Assembly (NCBI GenBank): GCA_029782215.1 | Contig: JAKOVD010000107.1 | Span: 1-64,000, forward strand | Source of the DNA: Chloroflexota bacterium | GTDB lineage: Bacteria; Chloroflexota; Anaerolineae; J102 | Direction: 5' to 3' | DNA: 64,000 nucleotides | In this document: in pieces, positions 51,532 through 59,986 of the stretch | Layout: every line of letters starts with the position of its first letter | Numbering within the stretch: the stretch's first letter is position 1 | Notes under the pieces: generated by a model | Told to the model about the DNA's origin: nothing | The model's database searches: none | The model's input: only the letters and a program-made list of their open reading frames with translations | Made by a program: the position numbers and the translations under genes

Positions 51532-51643
51532 GACCGCAGCACCTCGCGCCGGTACAATGTAAGGCGCCTAACACAACGCAGGTCCCTTTCCAGCGCACAA
51601 TGGCAGCATACACCTGTCTTCAAGAGCACGGACTCTGAATGCC

Positions 51644-52414
51644 ATGTCAAATGAATCGCGGGCGCGCCGCCGTTTTCCCTGGCGCTGGCTTCTCCTGGCC
51701 CTGTTGGCCCTGGTTGTTGTTGGCGTTGGCGCCTTCCTGATTTGGGCCTACACTCCCCTGGGACCCGCGCCGGAGGCGATGGCGGCCCTGGTCTCGGATG
51801 ATAAGGTGCAGGTCGAGCAAGGCAACTGGCTTGTCTTCACGCCTGTGGGCGTGGCGCCCAAAGCCGGCCTGATCCTCTATCCGGGCGGCCGGGTAGACTA
51901 CCGATCCTATGCGCCCCAGGCGCGTGACATCGCCGCGCAGGGCTACCTGGTCGTCATCCCGCACATGCCGCTCAACCTGGCCGTGACCGCGCCCAACAAG
52001 GCCCTGGAGGTCATGGGCGTTTATTCGGATGTAGCGCACTGGGCCGTAGGTGGTCACTCGCTTGGCGGCGCCATGGCAGCCAGCTTCCTGTACGGCCATC
52101 CCGGCGCTACCGAGGGTCTGGTCCTTTGGGCGGCCTATCCGGCCAGCAACAACAGCCTGGCCGGTGCCAACACGAAGGTGACGTCCATCTCCGCAACCAA
52201 CGATGGCCTCGCTACCCCTGACAAGATCGCGGCCTCGGTGCCGCTGCTGCCGCCCGGCACGCGCTGGGCGCCCATCGAGGGCGGCAACCATGCCCAGTTC
52301 GGGGCCTACGGTCCTCAGCCCGGCGACGGCACAGCAACCATCACGCCCGAAGAGCAGCGCCGCCAAACCGTAGCGGCGACCATTGATCTGCTCAACTCTC
52401 TCGGCCAGCCCTAG
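51644..52414 (+). CDS. Membrane-anchored alpha/beta hydrolase
   Basis: A 256-residue hydrolase with an N-terminal Arg-rich tail and one membrane anchor (WLLLALLALVVVGVGAFLIW). The nucleophile elbow is VGGHSLGGAMA, a candidate Asp follows in TNDGLATPDK and the catalytic His is in EGGNHAQFG. The catalytic domain would face outside. The fold resembles the abhydrolase_5 group. It lies 34 bp before the peroxiredoxin-like gene. Substrate unknown. Confidence 0.75.
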   Translation: MSNESRARRRFPWRWLLLALLALVVVGVGAFLIWAYTPLGPAPEAMAALVSDDKVQVEQGNWLVFTPVGVAPKAGLILYPGGRVDYRSYAPQARDIAAQGYLVVIPHMPLNLAVTAPNKALEVMGVYSDVAHWAVGGHSLGGAMAASFLYGHPGATEGLVLWAAYPASNNSLAGANTKVTSISATNDGLATPDKIAASVPLLPPGTRWAPIEGGNHAQFGAYGPQPGDGTATITPEEQRRQTVAATIDLLNSLGQP

Positions 52415-52454
52415 CCCTCCGCGTCGCTTCCGGACCCTTCTTACGAGGATGATG

Positions 52455-52976
52455 ATGAAACACGACCATGAGCTTGTCTCCGCCCCCGACTTCAGCCTGC
52501 CCGACTTCGAGGGTAAGCCGTTTACCCTGTCGGAGTTCTGCGCACGCAAGCACGTGGTGCTGGTTTTCAATCGCGGCTTTGCCTGACCGCACTGCCGAAG
52601 GCACATGGCGCAGTTGCGCCAAGACTACCAGGAATTCGCCCGCCGCAACGCCGAAGTGGTGGTGGTCGGGCCGGAGGCTGCCCCGGCCTTTGTTTCCCAA
52701 TGGCAGCGCGAACAGTATCCCTTTGTCGGCCTGCCTGACCCGAAGCACGACGTCGCCGACCTCTACGGCCAGCAGGTCAAGCTGCTCAAGCTGGGGCGGA
52801 TGCCGGCCCTCGTGGTGGTGGACAGCTTCGGCCACGTCCGCTACCGCCACTACGGCAGCTCGATGAGCGACATTCCCCCCAATGCCGAGATCCTGGCGGT
52901 CCTCGACGAGCTCAACCGATCTGCCCCCACAGCACCGCCGCTGGTCTCCTCCCAGATGCCTGCGGTCAGCAACTAG
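52455..52976 (+). CDS. Peroxiredoxin-like protein with in-frame UGA at the redox motif (candidate selenoprotein)
   Basis: A 173-codon thioredoxin-fold protein if the TGA at 52584-52586 is read as selenocysteine (residue 44). Before it: [19 protein letters not shown] and [10 protein letters not shown]. After it, in the same frame: [34 protein letters not shown] and [11 protein letters not shown]. In this family the site normally reads GF(A/W)CPxCRR, so the UGA replaces the first, peroxidatic-type Cys and the second Cys (residue 47) is kept. Start: ATG 52455, with GAGG 6 bases upstream; ATGs at 52449 and 52452 are also in frame. The alternative is a nonsense mutation or sequencing error. Confidence 0.7.
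52606..52621 (+). promoter_or_regulatory. Candidate bacterial SECIS hairpin
   Basis: A perfect 6-bp stem (52606-52611 with 52616-52621, TGGCGC to GCGCCA) carries the 4-nt loop AGTT. The loop starts 25 nt after the UGA and has G at its second position. As I recall the bacterial SECIS model (short apical stem, small loop, G in the first two loop positions, loop roughly 16-37 nt from UGA), it fits. Confidence 0.5.
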
Positions 52977-53001
52977 CCTGTTTCCCAGGAGATCTCCTAC
53001 T

Positions 53002-53652
53002 GTGACCCCAAACGATTCCTTTGCCGTCGTGCGCGCACCCGTCGATACGACCAGTCACTATGCGGTTGACATTGACGTACGCACGGCCGACGAGGTCTAT
53101 GACCCGGCCTTTGAAATCATCATCGAGCAGATGCTCGTGCGCCTGGGCGAAGACCCCGAGCGCGAGGGCTTGAAACGCACGCCACTGCGCGTGGCCAAGG
53201 CGCTCGATTTTCTGACCAGCGGGTACACCACCCCGATGGAAAGCGTGGTCAACAACGCCCTTTTCCAGAGCGAGTCCGAGGACATGGTCATCGTCAAGGA
53301 CATCGAGTTCTATTCGCTCTGCGAGCACCACATGCTGCCCTTCTTCGGCAGGGTGCATGTGGCCTATGTGCCGAAGGACAAGATCATCGGGCTGAGCAAG
53401 ATTGCCCGCGTCGTGGATGTCTTCGCACGCCGCTTGCAGGTGCAGGAGCGCCTGACCAATCAGATTGCGGACGCCATGATGGAGATTCTGGAAGCCCGCG
53501 GCGTAGGCGTAGTCGCCGAGGCCAGCCACTTCTGCATGATGATGCGCGGCGTCCAGAAGCAGAACAGTTCCACGATCACCAGCGCCATGCGCGGTTCGTT
53601 CCGCGACGATGCCCGCACCCGCGCCGAGTTCATGTCCCTGGTCAGACCCTGA
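53002..53652 (+). CDS. folE: GTP cyclohydrolase I
   Basis: A 216-residue FolE, which makes dihydroneopterin triphosphate from GTP for folate or other pterins. The GTG start at 53002 has AGGAGA 9 bases upstream. Zn and active-site motifs are intact: [35 protein letters not shown], and [15 protein letters not shown]. It follows the peroxiredoxin-like gene by 25 bp. Placement beside an SDR/DUF2867 gene and redox genes resembles stress- or light-linked folE copies. Confidence 0.92.
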   Translation: MTPNDSFAVVRAPVDTTSHYAVDIDVRTADEVYDPAFEIIIEQMLVRLGEDPEREGLKRTPLRVAKALDFLTSGYTTPMESVVNNALFQSESEDMVIVKDIEFYSLCEHHMLPFFGRVHVAYVPKDKIIGLSKIARVVDVFARRLQVQERLTNQIADAMMEILEARGVGVVAEASHFCMMMRGVQKQNSSTITSAMRGSFRDDARTRAEFMSLVRP

Positions 53653-53715
53653 GCACTCCCTGCGGCCCATCTCTACTGCAATTCCCTTCGTACCCTGACC
53701 TTGGCAACGTTTGAC

Positions 53716-54807
53716 ATGACTGCCGCACCAGGTCCAGTCGTCCTCTTCGGTTCTGGCGAGACGTCGACCACCGGACGCACGGTTTTCGATTGGCTCCTGC
53801 GGCAGCTCCGCCCGTCGCCCCGCATCGCCATCCTGGAAACGCCGGCAGGCTTTCAACCCAACTCGGGGCTGGTGGCTCAGGAGATCGCGGACTTCCTGGA
53901 GCACCGGCTGCGCAACTACCGGCCTGAGACGCACGTCGTGCCTGCACGCAAGAAGGGCACCCCGTTGAGCCCGGATGAAGCGGCGGTGGTGGCGCCTCTG
54001 TGCCAGGCGGAGGTGGTTTTTCTGGGGCCGGGCAGCCCGACCTACGCGGTGAATCAACTCCGCGACTCGCTGGCGTGGCAGTACGTCCGGGAGCACCACC
54101 TGAGGGGAGGCGCCGTGGTTTTTGCCAGCGCGGCTGCCATTGCCGCAGGGTTCCAGGCCCTGCCGGTTTACGAGATCTACAAAGTGGGCGCCGACTTGCA
54201 CTGGCAGCCCGGCCTGGACTTTTTCCGCCTCTACGGCCTCTCGCTCACCGTTGTGCCCCACTGGGACAACCGAGAAGGGGGCGACAAGCTGGACACAAGC
54301 CACTGCTTCATGGGCCGAGGACGATTTGAGCAGCTCGCCGCCATGCTGCCGGGTGACACCCTATGCGTGGGCATTGACGAACACACCGTGCTGGTGATGG
54401 AGCCTGTCGCCGGCACGGGACACGTGCGCGGTAAGGGAGCCATCACGCTCCTGCAGCAGGGGCGCTGCGAAGTGCTCACCACGGGGACGGACTTTCCCCT
54501 CGACAAGCTTGGGGCTTTCCGCCTGCCCGTCATCGCGGAACCGGCTGCACGGGAACTGACCTCACGCTGGAATGAGGGCGCCAGCCCGGCGCCCGCTATG
54601 CCCGCCGAGGTCGCCGAATGGGTGGCGGCGCGTGAGCAGGCGCGCCGATCGCGCGACTGGGCGGCCGCCGACGCCCTGCGGCAGCGGATTGTCCAACACG
54701 GCTGGCAGGTTCGCGACACCGGGGCCGGGCCGGAGGTCACGCCCCTCCCCGTGAAAGGGGACGGCGCTGAGGGCCGGGCTTCCGCCCTCGTGGAGACAGA
54801 CGCATGA
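53716..54807 (+). CDS. S51-like peptidase domain fused to a CysRS-like C-terminal module
   Basis: A 363-residue protein. Residues 1-270 resemble the peptidase S51/cyanophycinase group: LFGSGETSTTGRTVFDW, VVFLGPGSPTYAVNQLRD, and a nucleophile-like VVFASAAAIAAGFQALPVYE. The region about 298-340 (VAEWVAAREQARRSRDWAAA, DALRQRIVQHGWQVRDTGAG) matches the C-terminal helical hairpin of cysteinyl-tRNA synthetase. I start at ATG 53716; a TTG at 53701 would add five residues. It overlaps the next gene by 4 bp. Function unknown. Confidence 0.65.
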   Translation: MTAAPGPVVLFGSGETSTTGRTVFDWLLRQLRPSPRIAILETPAGFQPNSGLVAQEIADFLEHRLRNYRPETHVVPARKKGTPLSPDEAAVVAPLCQAEVVFLGPGSPTYAVNQLRDSLAWQYVREHHLRGGAVVFASAAAIAAGFQALPVYEIYKVGADLHWQPGLDFFRLYGLSLTVVPHWDNREGGDKLDTSHCFMGRGRFEQLAAMLPGDTLCVGIDEHTVLVMEPVAGTGHVRGKGAITLLQQGRCEVLTTGTDFPLDKLGAFRLPVIAEPAARELTSRWNEGASPAPAMPAEVAEWVAAREQARRSRDWAAADALRQRIVQHGWQVRDTGAGPEVTPLPVKGDGAEGRASALVETDA

Positions 54808-55406
54808 AGCTGAGCCGGGTTCTGACTTCGACCCTCTTTGCCTTGGTGGTGACCCTGATGGGGGTGGCGCCGGCTTCGGCGCACCAACCCTGGTTCGAAG
54901 ACAAGGACATCACTGCCTCCTCGCCCTGGCAAATCAAGGACGCGGACATCTCTACCGTGGTCTATGCGACGCTGGATTCCGCCTCCGACGTCGACTACTT
55001 TGCGTTCAAGGGCAAAGCGGGGCAGCGCGTTTACCTGGCGTTGACCATCCCTCAGATCAAGGGGCAAGATGCTTTTGCTCCGACCATGGCCCTGACGGGG
55101 CCGGGCCTGCCCTCCGCCACCTTGCCCAGCCGTGTGCTGACGCAAGGTGGCGCCACCCTCATCCCTCCGCCTGCGGGAAAGCCATCCACCTTTTTCGAGC
55201 CGTTCAGTCGCACCTCCTATTGGCAGCGTCAGGAGCAACACCTGACCCTCCCCAAGGATGGTCGCTACGTGGTGGCCGTGTGGCATCCCGATGGCAAGCC
55301 CGGTCGCTATGCCTTTGTGATCGGTGAGAAGGAGCGCTTTGGCGGGGATCTCGCCTTTCCGGTGAAGCTGCGTAAGTACTGGACGCCGGCGCCAGCGATC
55401 CGCTGA
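54804..55406 (+). CDS. Secreted protein with PPC-like beta domain
   Basis: A 200-residue exported protein with a signal peptide ending APASAHQP. The rest (ISTVVYATLDSASDVDYFAF, KGKAGQRVYLALTIP, DGRYVVAVWHPDGKPGRYAF) resembles bacterial pre-peptidase C-terminal or similar beta-sandwich domains. It may be anchored by an unseen mechanism; there is no lipobox. Translation is coupled to the S51-like gene by a 4-bp overlap, and a terminator follows. Confidence 0.65.
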   Translation: MKLSRVLTSTLFALVVTLMGVAPASAHQPWFEDKDITASSPWQIKDADISTVVYATLDSASDVDYFAFKGKAGQRVYLALTIPQIKGQDAFAPTMALTGPGLPSATLPSRVLTQGGATLIPPPAGKPSTFFEPFSRTSYWQRQEQHLTLPKDGRYVVAVWHPDGKPGRYAFVIGEKERFGGDLAFPVKLRKYWTPAPAIR

Positions 55407-55416
55407 GGCGCCGGCG

Positions 55417-55450
55417 ACCGGCTGTGGTCATCGACGTCGCAGCCGGTTTT
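55417..55450 (+). terminator. Intrinsic terminator
   Basis: ACCGGCTG (55417-55424) pairs with CAGCCGGT (55440-55447) and is followed by TTT. It closes the operon ending at 55406. Confidence 0.6.
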
Positions 55451-55536
55451 GCCTTGGGAGAGAGAGCTCCGGGATGAGGGTGCGCGCGCTGCCGCAAGGC
55501 GGAATGTCCGTGCGTCCGCAGGTCCCTGGTGGGCGT

Positions 55537-55542
55537 TATAAT
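55537..55542 (+). promoter_or_regulatory. Possible -10 box (TATAAT) of the kinase gene
   Basis: A perfect TATAAT about 97 bp before the start codon of the large kinase. No good -35 is found at 17 bp, so an activator may be needed. Confidence 0.4.
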
Positions 55543-55638
55543 AGGGGCTGCCGGTCTACGTGTCGTCCCCGGCGCTTGCACAGGCTGCACAGGCTCGGAG
55601 TTTCCCAGATGGCGTCGAGAAACGGTGTGTGACTGACC

Positions 55639-58600
55639 ATGAGTACACCCTTGGCAATGACGTTCGGAAGATACCGGGTCACCCGCCTGGTCGGACGCGG
55701 CGGGATGGCAGAAGTCTACGAGGGGGAGCAGCCCGATCTGGGTCGCCGTGTGGCCATCAAGGCCATCCTGCCGCAGCTCGCGGAGGCGCCGGGGTTTGAA
55801 GAGCGCTTCCGCCGCGAAGCCCGGCTGATCGCTTCGCTGCGCCATCCTCACATCGTGCAGGTGTATGACTTCGACGTGGTGGATGGCAGGGCGTTCATGG
55901 TCATGGAGTACCTGGAAGGGGGCACGCTCGCCGATCGCCTGCAGGCTGCCCAAGCGCAAGGCAACACGGTCCCACTGGCGGTCACGGTAAGCTTGCTGGA
56001 TGCCCTGGCCAGCGCCCTGGACTACGCGCACGGCCAGGGCGTGATTCACCGCGACATCAAACCCGCCAACATCCTCTTCACGTCCGGCGGCCAGCCGGTG
56101 CTTTCGGATTTCGGCATTGCCTTCCTGGAGGAGGAGTCGGCCCGGTTGACGGCGACCGGCGCCATCATTGGCAGCCCGGCCTATATGGCGCCGGAACAGG
56201 CGACAGGCCAAGAGGTGGACGCGCGCAGCGACCTCTATGCCTTGGGCGTGGTGGTCTATGAGCTTGCGACCGGTCGCGTGCCCTTCGAGGGCAAGACGCC
56301 CACGGCGATTTTGCTGAAACAGGTGCAGGAGCCGCCCCCATCGCCCCGGACTCTGAATCCGCACCTGCCGGAGGGACTGGAGGCGGTGCTGCTGCACGCC
56401 CTGGCCAAAGACCCGGCGGACCGTTACCCCAGCGCCGGCGCCCTGGAGCAGGCCTTTCGCGGCGCACTGCAGGCGGAGGCAGGCAAAGGCGGCGAGGCAA
56501 GCAGGGACGCCGCCAGCCAGAGCGAGGAGCCGGCGGCAACTGCTTCGGAACCGGAGCCAACGCCTGCAGCCGTTGAGGCAGAGCAGGCAGGTTGGCTGAC
56601 CAGGGTGCTCATGGCGGCTGATGTGGTGGCGCCGCTCGTGGGCGCGGACGCGAAGGGCGAACGACCAGCGCGGCAGGACCGCCGCGCCCGACTGGCGGCG
56701 CTGCTGGGCGCCATCGCCATCTTCGTCGCGCTCATCAATTTCGTCAACGGCGTGCTTGACCTTGTCAACGTCTCCGAGTGGCCCCTTGTTCGCGCCTGGC
56801 CCTTCGTGATTGCGGCGCTTCTCGTCGCCGGGGTCGGCCTTTCCGTCTACACGATCAGGACGGCGCCTACCCGCCGCCGCCGCTGGGAGGCCGCAGCCGT
56901 GTTGGTCGCCGTCGCCGTCGCCGCCCTGACGTGGGGAAGCTGGACGGCATACCAACGCTTCAAGCCCGCCGAGGCGTTCCTGGTGACGGTCAACCAGTTC
57001 GACGGCAGCCAGGCCAGCGCCAAGCTTGATATCGCCCGCGGCATCAGCGACAGCCTGCGCCGTGAGCTGGTCGATGTCGATGCCCCCATCGCCGTGGAAC
57101 GCACCGGCGAGCCGGTCGAGGACGAGGCGCAGGCGCGGCAGCTCGGCGAGAGCCGCAAGTCGACGCTTGTGATCTGGGGCTGGTACGATGACAAACGCTT
57201 TCGCTCGTTCGTCGAGTTGATCAAGCTTCCCGACCTGAGACAGCGCGGACTCAGCCCGCGCCTTTCCAGCTCCGTGGCGGCCGCGCTGGCGCCGGAGAAG
57301 ACGGCGGGCGCTCCTGCCGCGTTGAACCCTGCGGCGCTGTCCAGCTACACCAGCATCCCTGCCAGTATGCAGAGTGTGGACTTCGAGCTGGACAATGCCT
57401 CCCAGCAGATGGCGTACGTGGCCGAGGCGATCCTGGGCATCGGTATGTATGGCAACGGTTCTTTCACGGAGGCGTTGGCACTTTTTGACAAGGCGCTGGC
57501 GCACGGTGGGGAAGGCAGCGAGAGCTTCCTGGGGGCGGACAAGGTTTACTTCCACCGGGCCATGGCCCTGTTTGCCCTTGGGCGCCAGGACGAGGCGATT
57601 CCCGACCTCGAGAAGGCCATCGCGCTCAAGCCTGACCTCTACGAGGCTCACCACAACCTGGCCCTGGCCTATGCTCAGACCTGCAACCCCAGCCTCCATC
57701 TCGACCGGGCGATCGCCGAAGCCGAAACCGCCGTGCGCCTGCGCCCCGATGAGCCGGAGGCGCACCGCCTGGCGGCGGACCTGTACCACCGCGCCGGCCG
57801 CGATGCGGACGCGGAAGCGGCCGTCAAGCAGGCGTTGGCGCTGCGGGACGACGATCCTTTGAGCTACCAGCTCCTGGGTGGAATCGAAGCCAGCCTGGGG
57901 AACCAGGCCGCCAGCCAGGAGGCCTTCGCCAGGGTGGTGGCGCTGACCCCGGAGTCCGGCGCCGGCCAGGACGCGGTCACGGCCGGCCTGCAGCGGGGCG
58001 ATGCGCTTGTCGGCGGGGGGCGCTACGCCGAAGCCATCGCTGCCTATGAGGCGGCCCGCACCGCCGCCCCCGACCGTACGGAACCTGTGCGCGGGCTGGG
58101 CAACGCCTACTACTGGAACGGCGACACGGACAAGGCGATCGACGCCTACCAGGCATGGGCGCAGATGGCGCCGGCCGACCCGGATGCGCCGCTCCTCCTG
58201 GGCCTGGCCCTGGCCCACATGGGCAAGACCGACCAGGCCATTACGGCGCTGGAAACGGCGGCAAAGCTGGCGAAGTGCGACGCGGCGCCGGCCCTCGTGC
58301 TGGCGGGGCTCTTCTGGCAGCAGCAGGCGTATGACCGCGCCATCCAGGCCTATGAGACGGCCCTCGCCATCGACCCCAGCAACGCCGATGCCCAGTACGT
58401 GCTCGGCAGCACCTACCTCCTGCAGGATAGCCTGGACAAGGCGATCGCACCTCTGGAGGCAGCGGTGCGCCTGCAGCCTGATTTCCCTGAGGCGTGGCGT
58501 AGCCTGGGGCACATCTACTTTGCGAAGCAGCGCTGGCAGGATGCCGCCGCCGCCTATGAACGGCTGTCGGTCCTGCAGCCAGGCGACGCCAACGCTCTGG

Positions 58601-59931
58601 CCTTCCTGGGCGACGCCTATTCACTGTTGGGACGTCGGGCCGATGCCGTAAGCGCTTACGAGAAGTCGCTGCAGGTCGAGGACAACGCCGCCACGCGCGC
58701 ACTCCTGGGCACAGTGAAAGCGCAGATGGGGGACCTGGCAGGCGCCGAGGCGGCGTACCGGCAGGCGCTGGTGCTGGAGCCGGGGAATGCCATCGCGCAG
58801 GAAGCCCTGGGCAGCCTGCTTCTGCAAACGGGGCGCCTGCAAGAAGCGGAAGCCAGTTTGCGCAAGGCCCTTGCGGCCGGCGCCACGCCGGCACGAGACC
58901 TCAAGCTTGCCACGGCCTTGGGTCAGTTGGGCCGCACGGACGAGGCGATCCAGGCCGTGGAGGCCGCGATCGCCCTGGACCCGCAGGATGCATCTGCTCG
59001 CCTCCAATTGGGGGACCTGTATGCCCGCCAGGGCGAGCTGGCGCAGGCGCAGCAGGCTTACCAGGCGGCGCTGGACCGCCAGCCGCAGAACGCACAGGCG
59101 CACTATGCCCTGGCCCAGGTCGCGTACAGACAGTGCAGTCCCAGCGCCGCCGTGCAGTCCATTGGCCAGGCCATGACCCTGGCCCCGGACAACAGCGTCT
59201 TCCGCGTCGTGCAGGCCGGGCTGCTGGAGGCGGCGGGCCGCAGGGCCGAAGCAAGCCCGCTCTACGACACGTTCGCCAAGGCGCCGCCGGAGGATGTCCT
59301 GGCGCACAATGCGGCAGGCAGTCGTCTGTTCTGGAACGGCCAATACGCCGAGGCGGCACAGCAGTTCGAGCGCATCCTGTCCCCAATCGCGCCCCCTGCC
59401 TGGGCCGCCTACCTGGCGCACATGGGGCTGGGCCGCACTTACCTGGCCGAGGCCAGGCTGCTGCCGGCGCAGTCGGAGTTCGAGCAGGCGCTAGCAGCCC
59501 TCCCCGCCAACGGCGCCGAACCGCAGATGGCGCTTGGCGATGTCGCCCTCAAGGGGGGCGACCCGCCTGCGGCCCTGGCGGCTTATGACCGGGCGGCGGC
59601 GCTGCTTCCGGCCTACCGGGCGGGCAACGATGCGGACCTCGCCGGGCTGCTGGAGGTCGGGCTGCAGGTACGCCGGGCCATCGCCCTCGACCGCTCGGGC
59701 GAGGCGTCTGCGGCCAAAGCGGCGCGGGAACAGGCGCTCAGCCTGGCCAAAGCCGTAGTGGACAAGGTCCCCCGGTCTCCGTTGGGCCACGTGGCCCTGG
59801 GTCTGGCCAACCGGGCAGCCGGAGACGCGAAGGCGGCGGACGCGGCGTTCGCCACGGCGGTTGAATGCGACCAGACGTTGGCGCAGCAAGTGCGCATCCT
59901 GGAAGCGTATCTGCGAAGCCTGGCGTCCTGA
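55639..59931 (+). CDS. Large membrane Ser/Thr protein kinase with extracytoplasmic TPR array
   Basis: A 1430-residue protein. Residues 8-280 are a complete Hanks-type kinase: GRGGMAEVYEGEQ, VAIKAIL, HRDIKPANI near 136, SDFGIAF and GSPAYMAPEQ. A linker follows, then three membrane segments (about 355-375, 390-410, 412-430). Next comes an alpha/beta region like a TolB-N domain (DIARGISDSLRRELVDVD), and from about 590 to the end a long run of TPR helices (AIQAYETALAIDPSNADAQYVLG-type units). With three crossings the TPRs would lie outside the membrane. It may sense or organise envelope components. Partner proteins are unknown. Confidence 0.85.
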   Translation: MSTPLAMTFGRYRVTRLVGRGGMAEVYEGEQPDLGRRVAIKAILPQLAEAPGFEERFRREARLIASLRHPHIVQVYDFDVVDGRAFMVMEYLEGGTLADRLQAAQAQGNTVPLAVTVSLLDALASALDYAHGQGVIHRDIKPANILFTSGGQPVLSDFGIAFLEEESARLTATGAIIGSPAYMAPEQATGQEVDARSDLYALGVVVYELATGRVPFEGKTPTAILLKQVQEPPPSPRTLNPHLPEGLEAVLLHALAKDPADRYPSAGALEQAFRGALQAEAGKGGEASRDAASQSEEPAATASEPEPTPAAVEAEQAGWLTRVLMAADVVAPLVGADAKGERPARQDRRARLAALLGAIAIFVALINFVNGVLDLVNVSEWPLVRAWPFVIAALLVAGVGLSVYTIRTAPTRRRRWEAAAVLVAVAVAALTWGSWTAYQRFKPAEAFLVTVNQFDGSQASAKLDIARGISDSLRRELVDVDAPIAVERTGEPVEDEAQARQLGESRKSTLVIWGWYDDKRFRSFVELIKLPDLRQRGLSPRLSSSVAAALAPEKTAGAPAALNPAALSSYTSIPASMQSVDFELDNASQQMAYVAEAILGIGMYGNGSFTEALALFDKALAHGGEGSESFLGADKVYFHRAMALFALGRQDEAIPDLEKAIALKPDLYEAHHNLALAYAQTCNPSLHLDRAIAEAETAVRLRPDEPEAHRLAADLYHRAGRDADAEAAVKQALALRDDDPLSYQLLGGIEASLGNQAASQEAFARVVALTPESGAGQDAVTAGLQRGDALVGGGRYAEAIAAYEAARTAAPDRTEPVRGLGNAYYWNGDTDKAIDAYQAWAQMAPADPDAPLLLGLALAHMGKTDQAITALETAAKLAKCDAAPALVLAGLFWQQQAYDRAIQAYETALAIDPSNADAQYVLGSTYLLQDSLDKAIAPLEAAVRLQPDFPEAWRSLGHIYFAKQRWQDAAAAYERLSVLQPGDANALAFLGDAYSLLGRRADAVSAYEKSLQVEDNAATRALLGTVKAQMGDLAGAEAAYRQALVLEPGNAIAQEALGSLLLQTGRLQEAEASLRKALAAGATPARDLKLATALGQLGRTDEAIQAVEAAIALDPQDASARLQLGDLYARQGELAQAQQAYQAALDRQPQNAQAHYALAQVAYRQCSPSAAVQSIGQAMTLAPDNSVFRVVQAGLLEAAGRRAEASPLYDTFAKAPPEDVLAHNAAGSRLFWNGQYAEAAQQFERILSPIAPPAWAAYLAHMGLGRTYLAEARLLPAQSEFEQALAALPANGAEPQMALGDVALKGGDPPAALAAYDRAAALLPAYRAGNDADLAGLLEVGLQVRRAIALDRSGEASAAKAAREQALSLAKAVVDKVPRSPLGHVALGLANRAAGDAKAADAAFATAVECDQTLAQQVRILEAYLRSLAS

Positions 59932-59957
59932 GCGGCTCCGCCAACGGCTCCCCTCAT

Positions 59958-59986
59958 CAGCTCCCTCACGGTCGCTGCTCGGAAGT
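59958..59986. repeat. Dispersed repeat overlapping the histidine kinase stop codon
   Basis: Contains the CTCCCTCACGGTCG core. On the minus strand it reads TCCGAGCAGCGACCGTGA, giving the kinase's last residues SEQRP and its stop (59966-59968). Confidence 0.75.

Noticed and set aside
52449-52586. Frameshift explanation for the peroxiredoxin-like gene
   Set aside because: Both halves lie in the same frame with exact family spacing across the TGA; no insertion or deletion is needed.
55204-58512. 1102-codon open frame on the minus strand
   Set aside because: Mirror of the large kinase gene in GC-rich DNA; its translation has no family features, while the plus strand shows kinase and TPR motifs.
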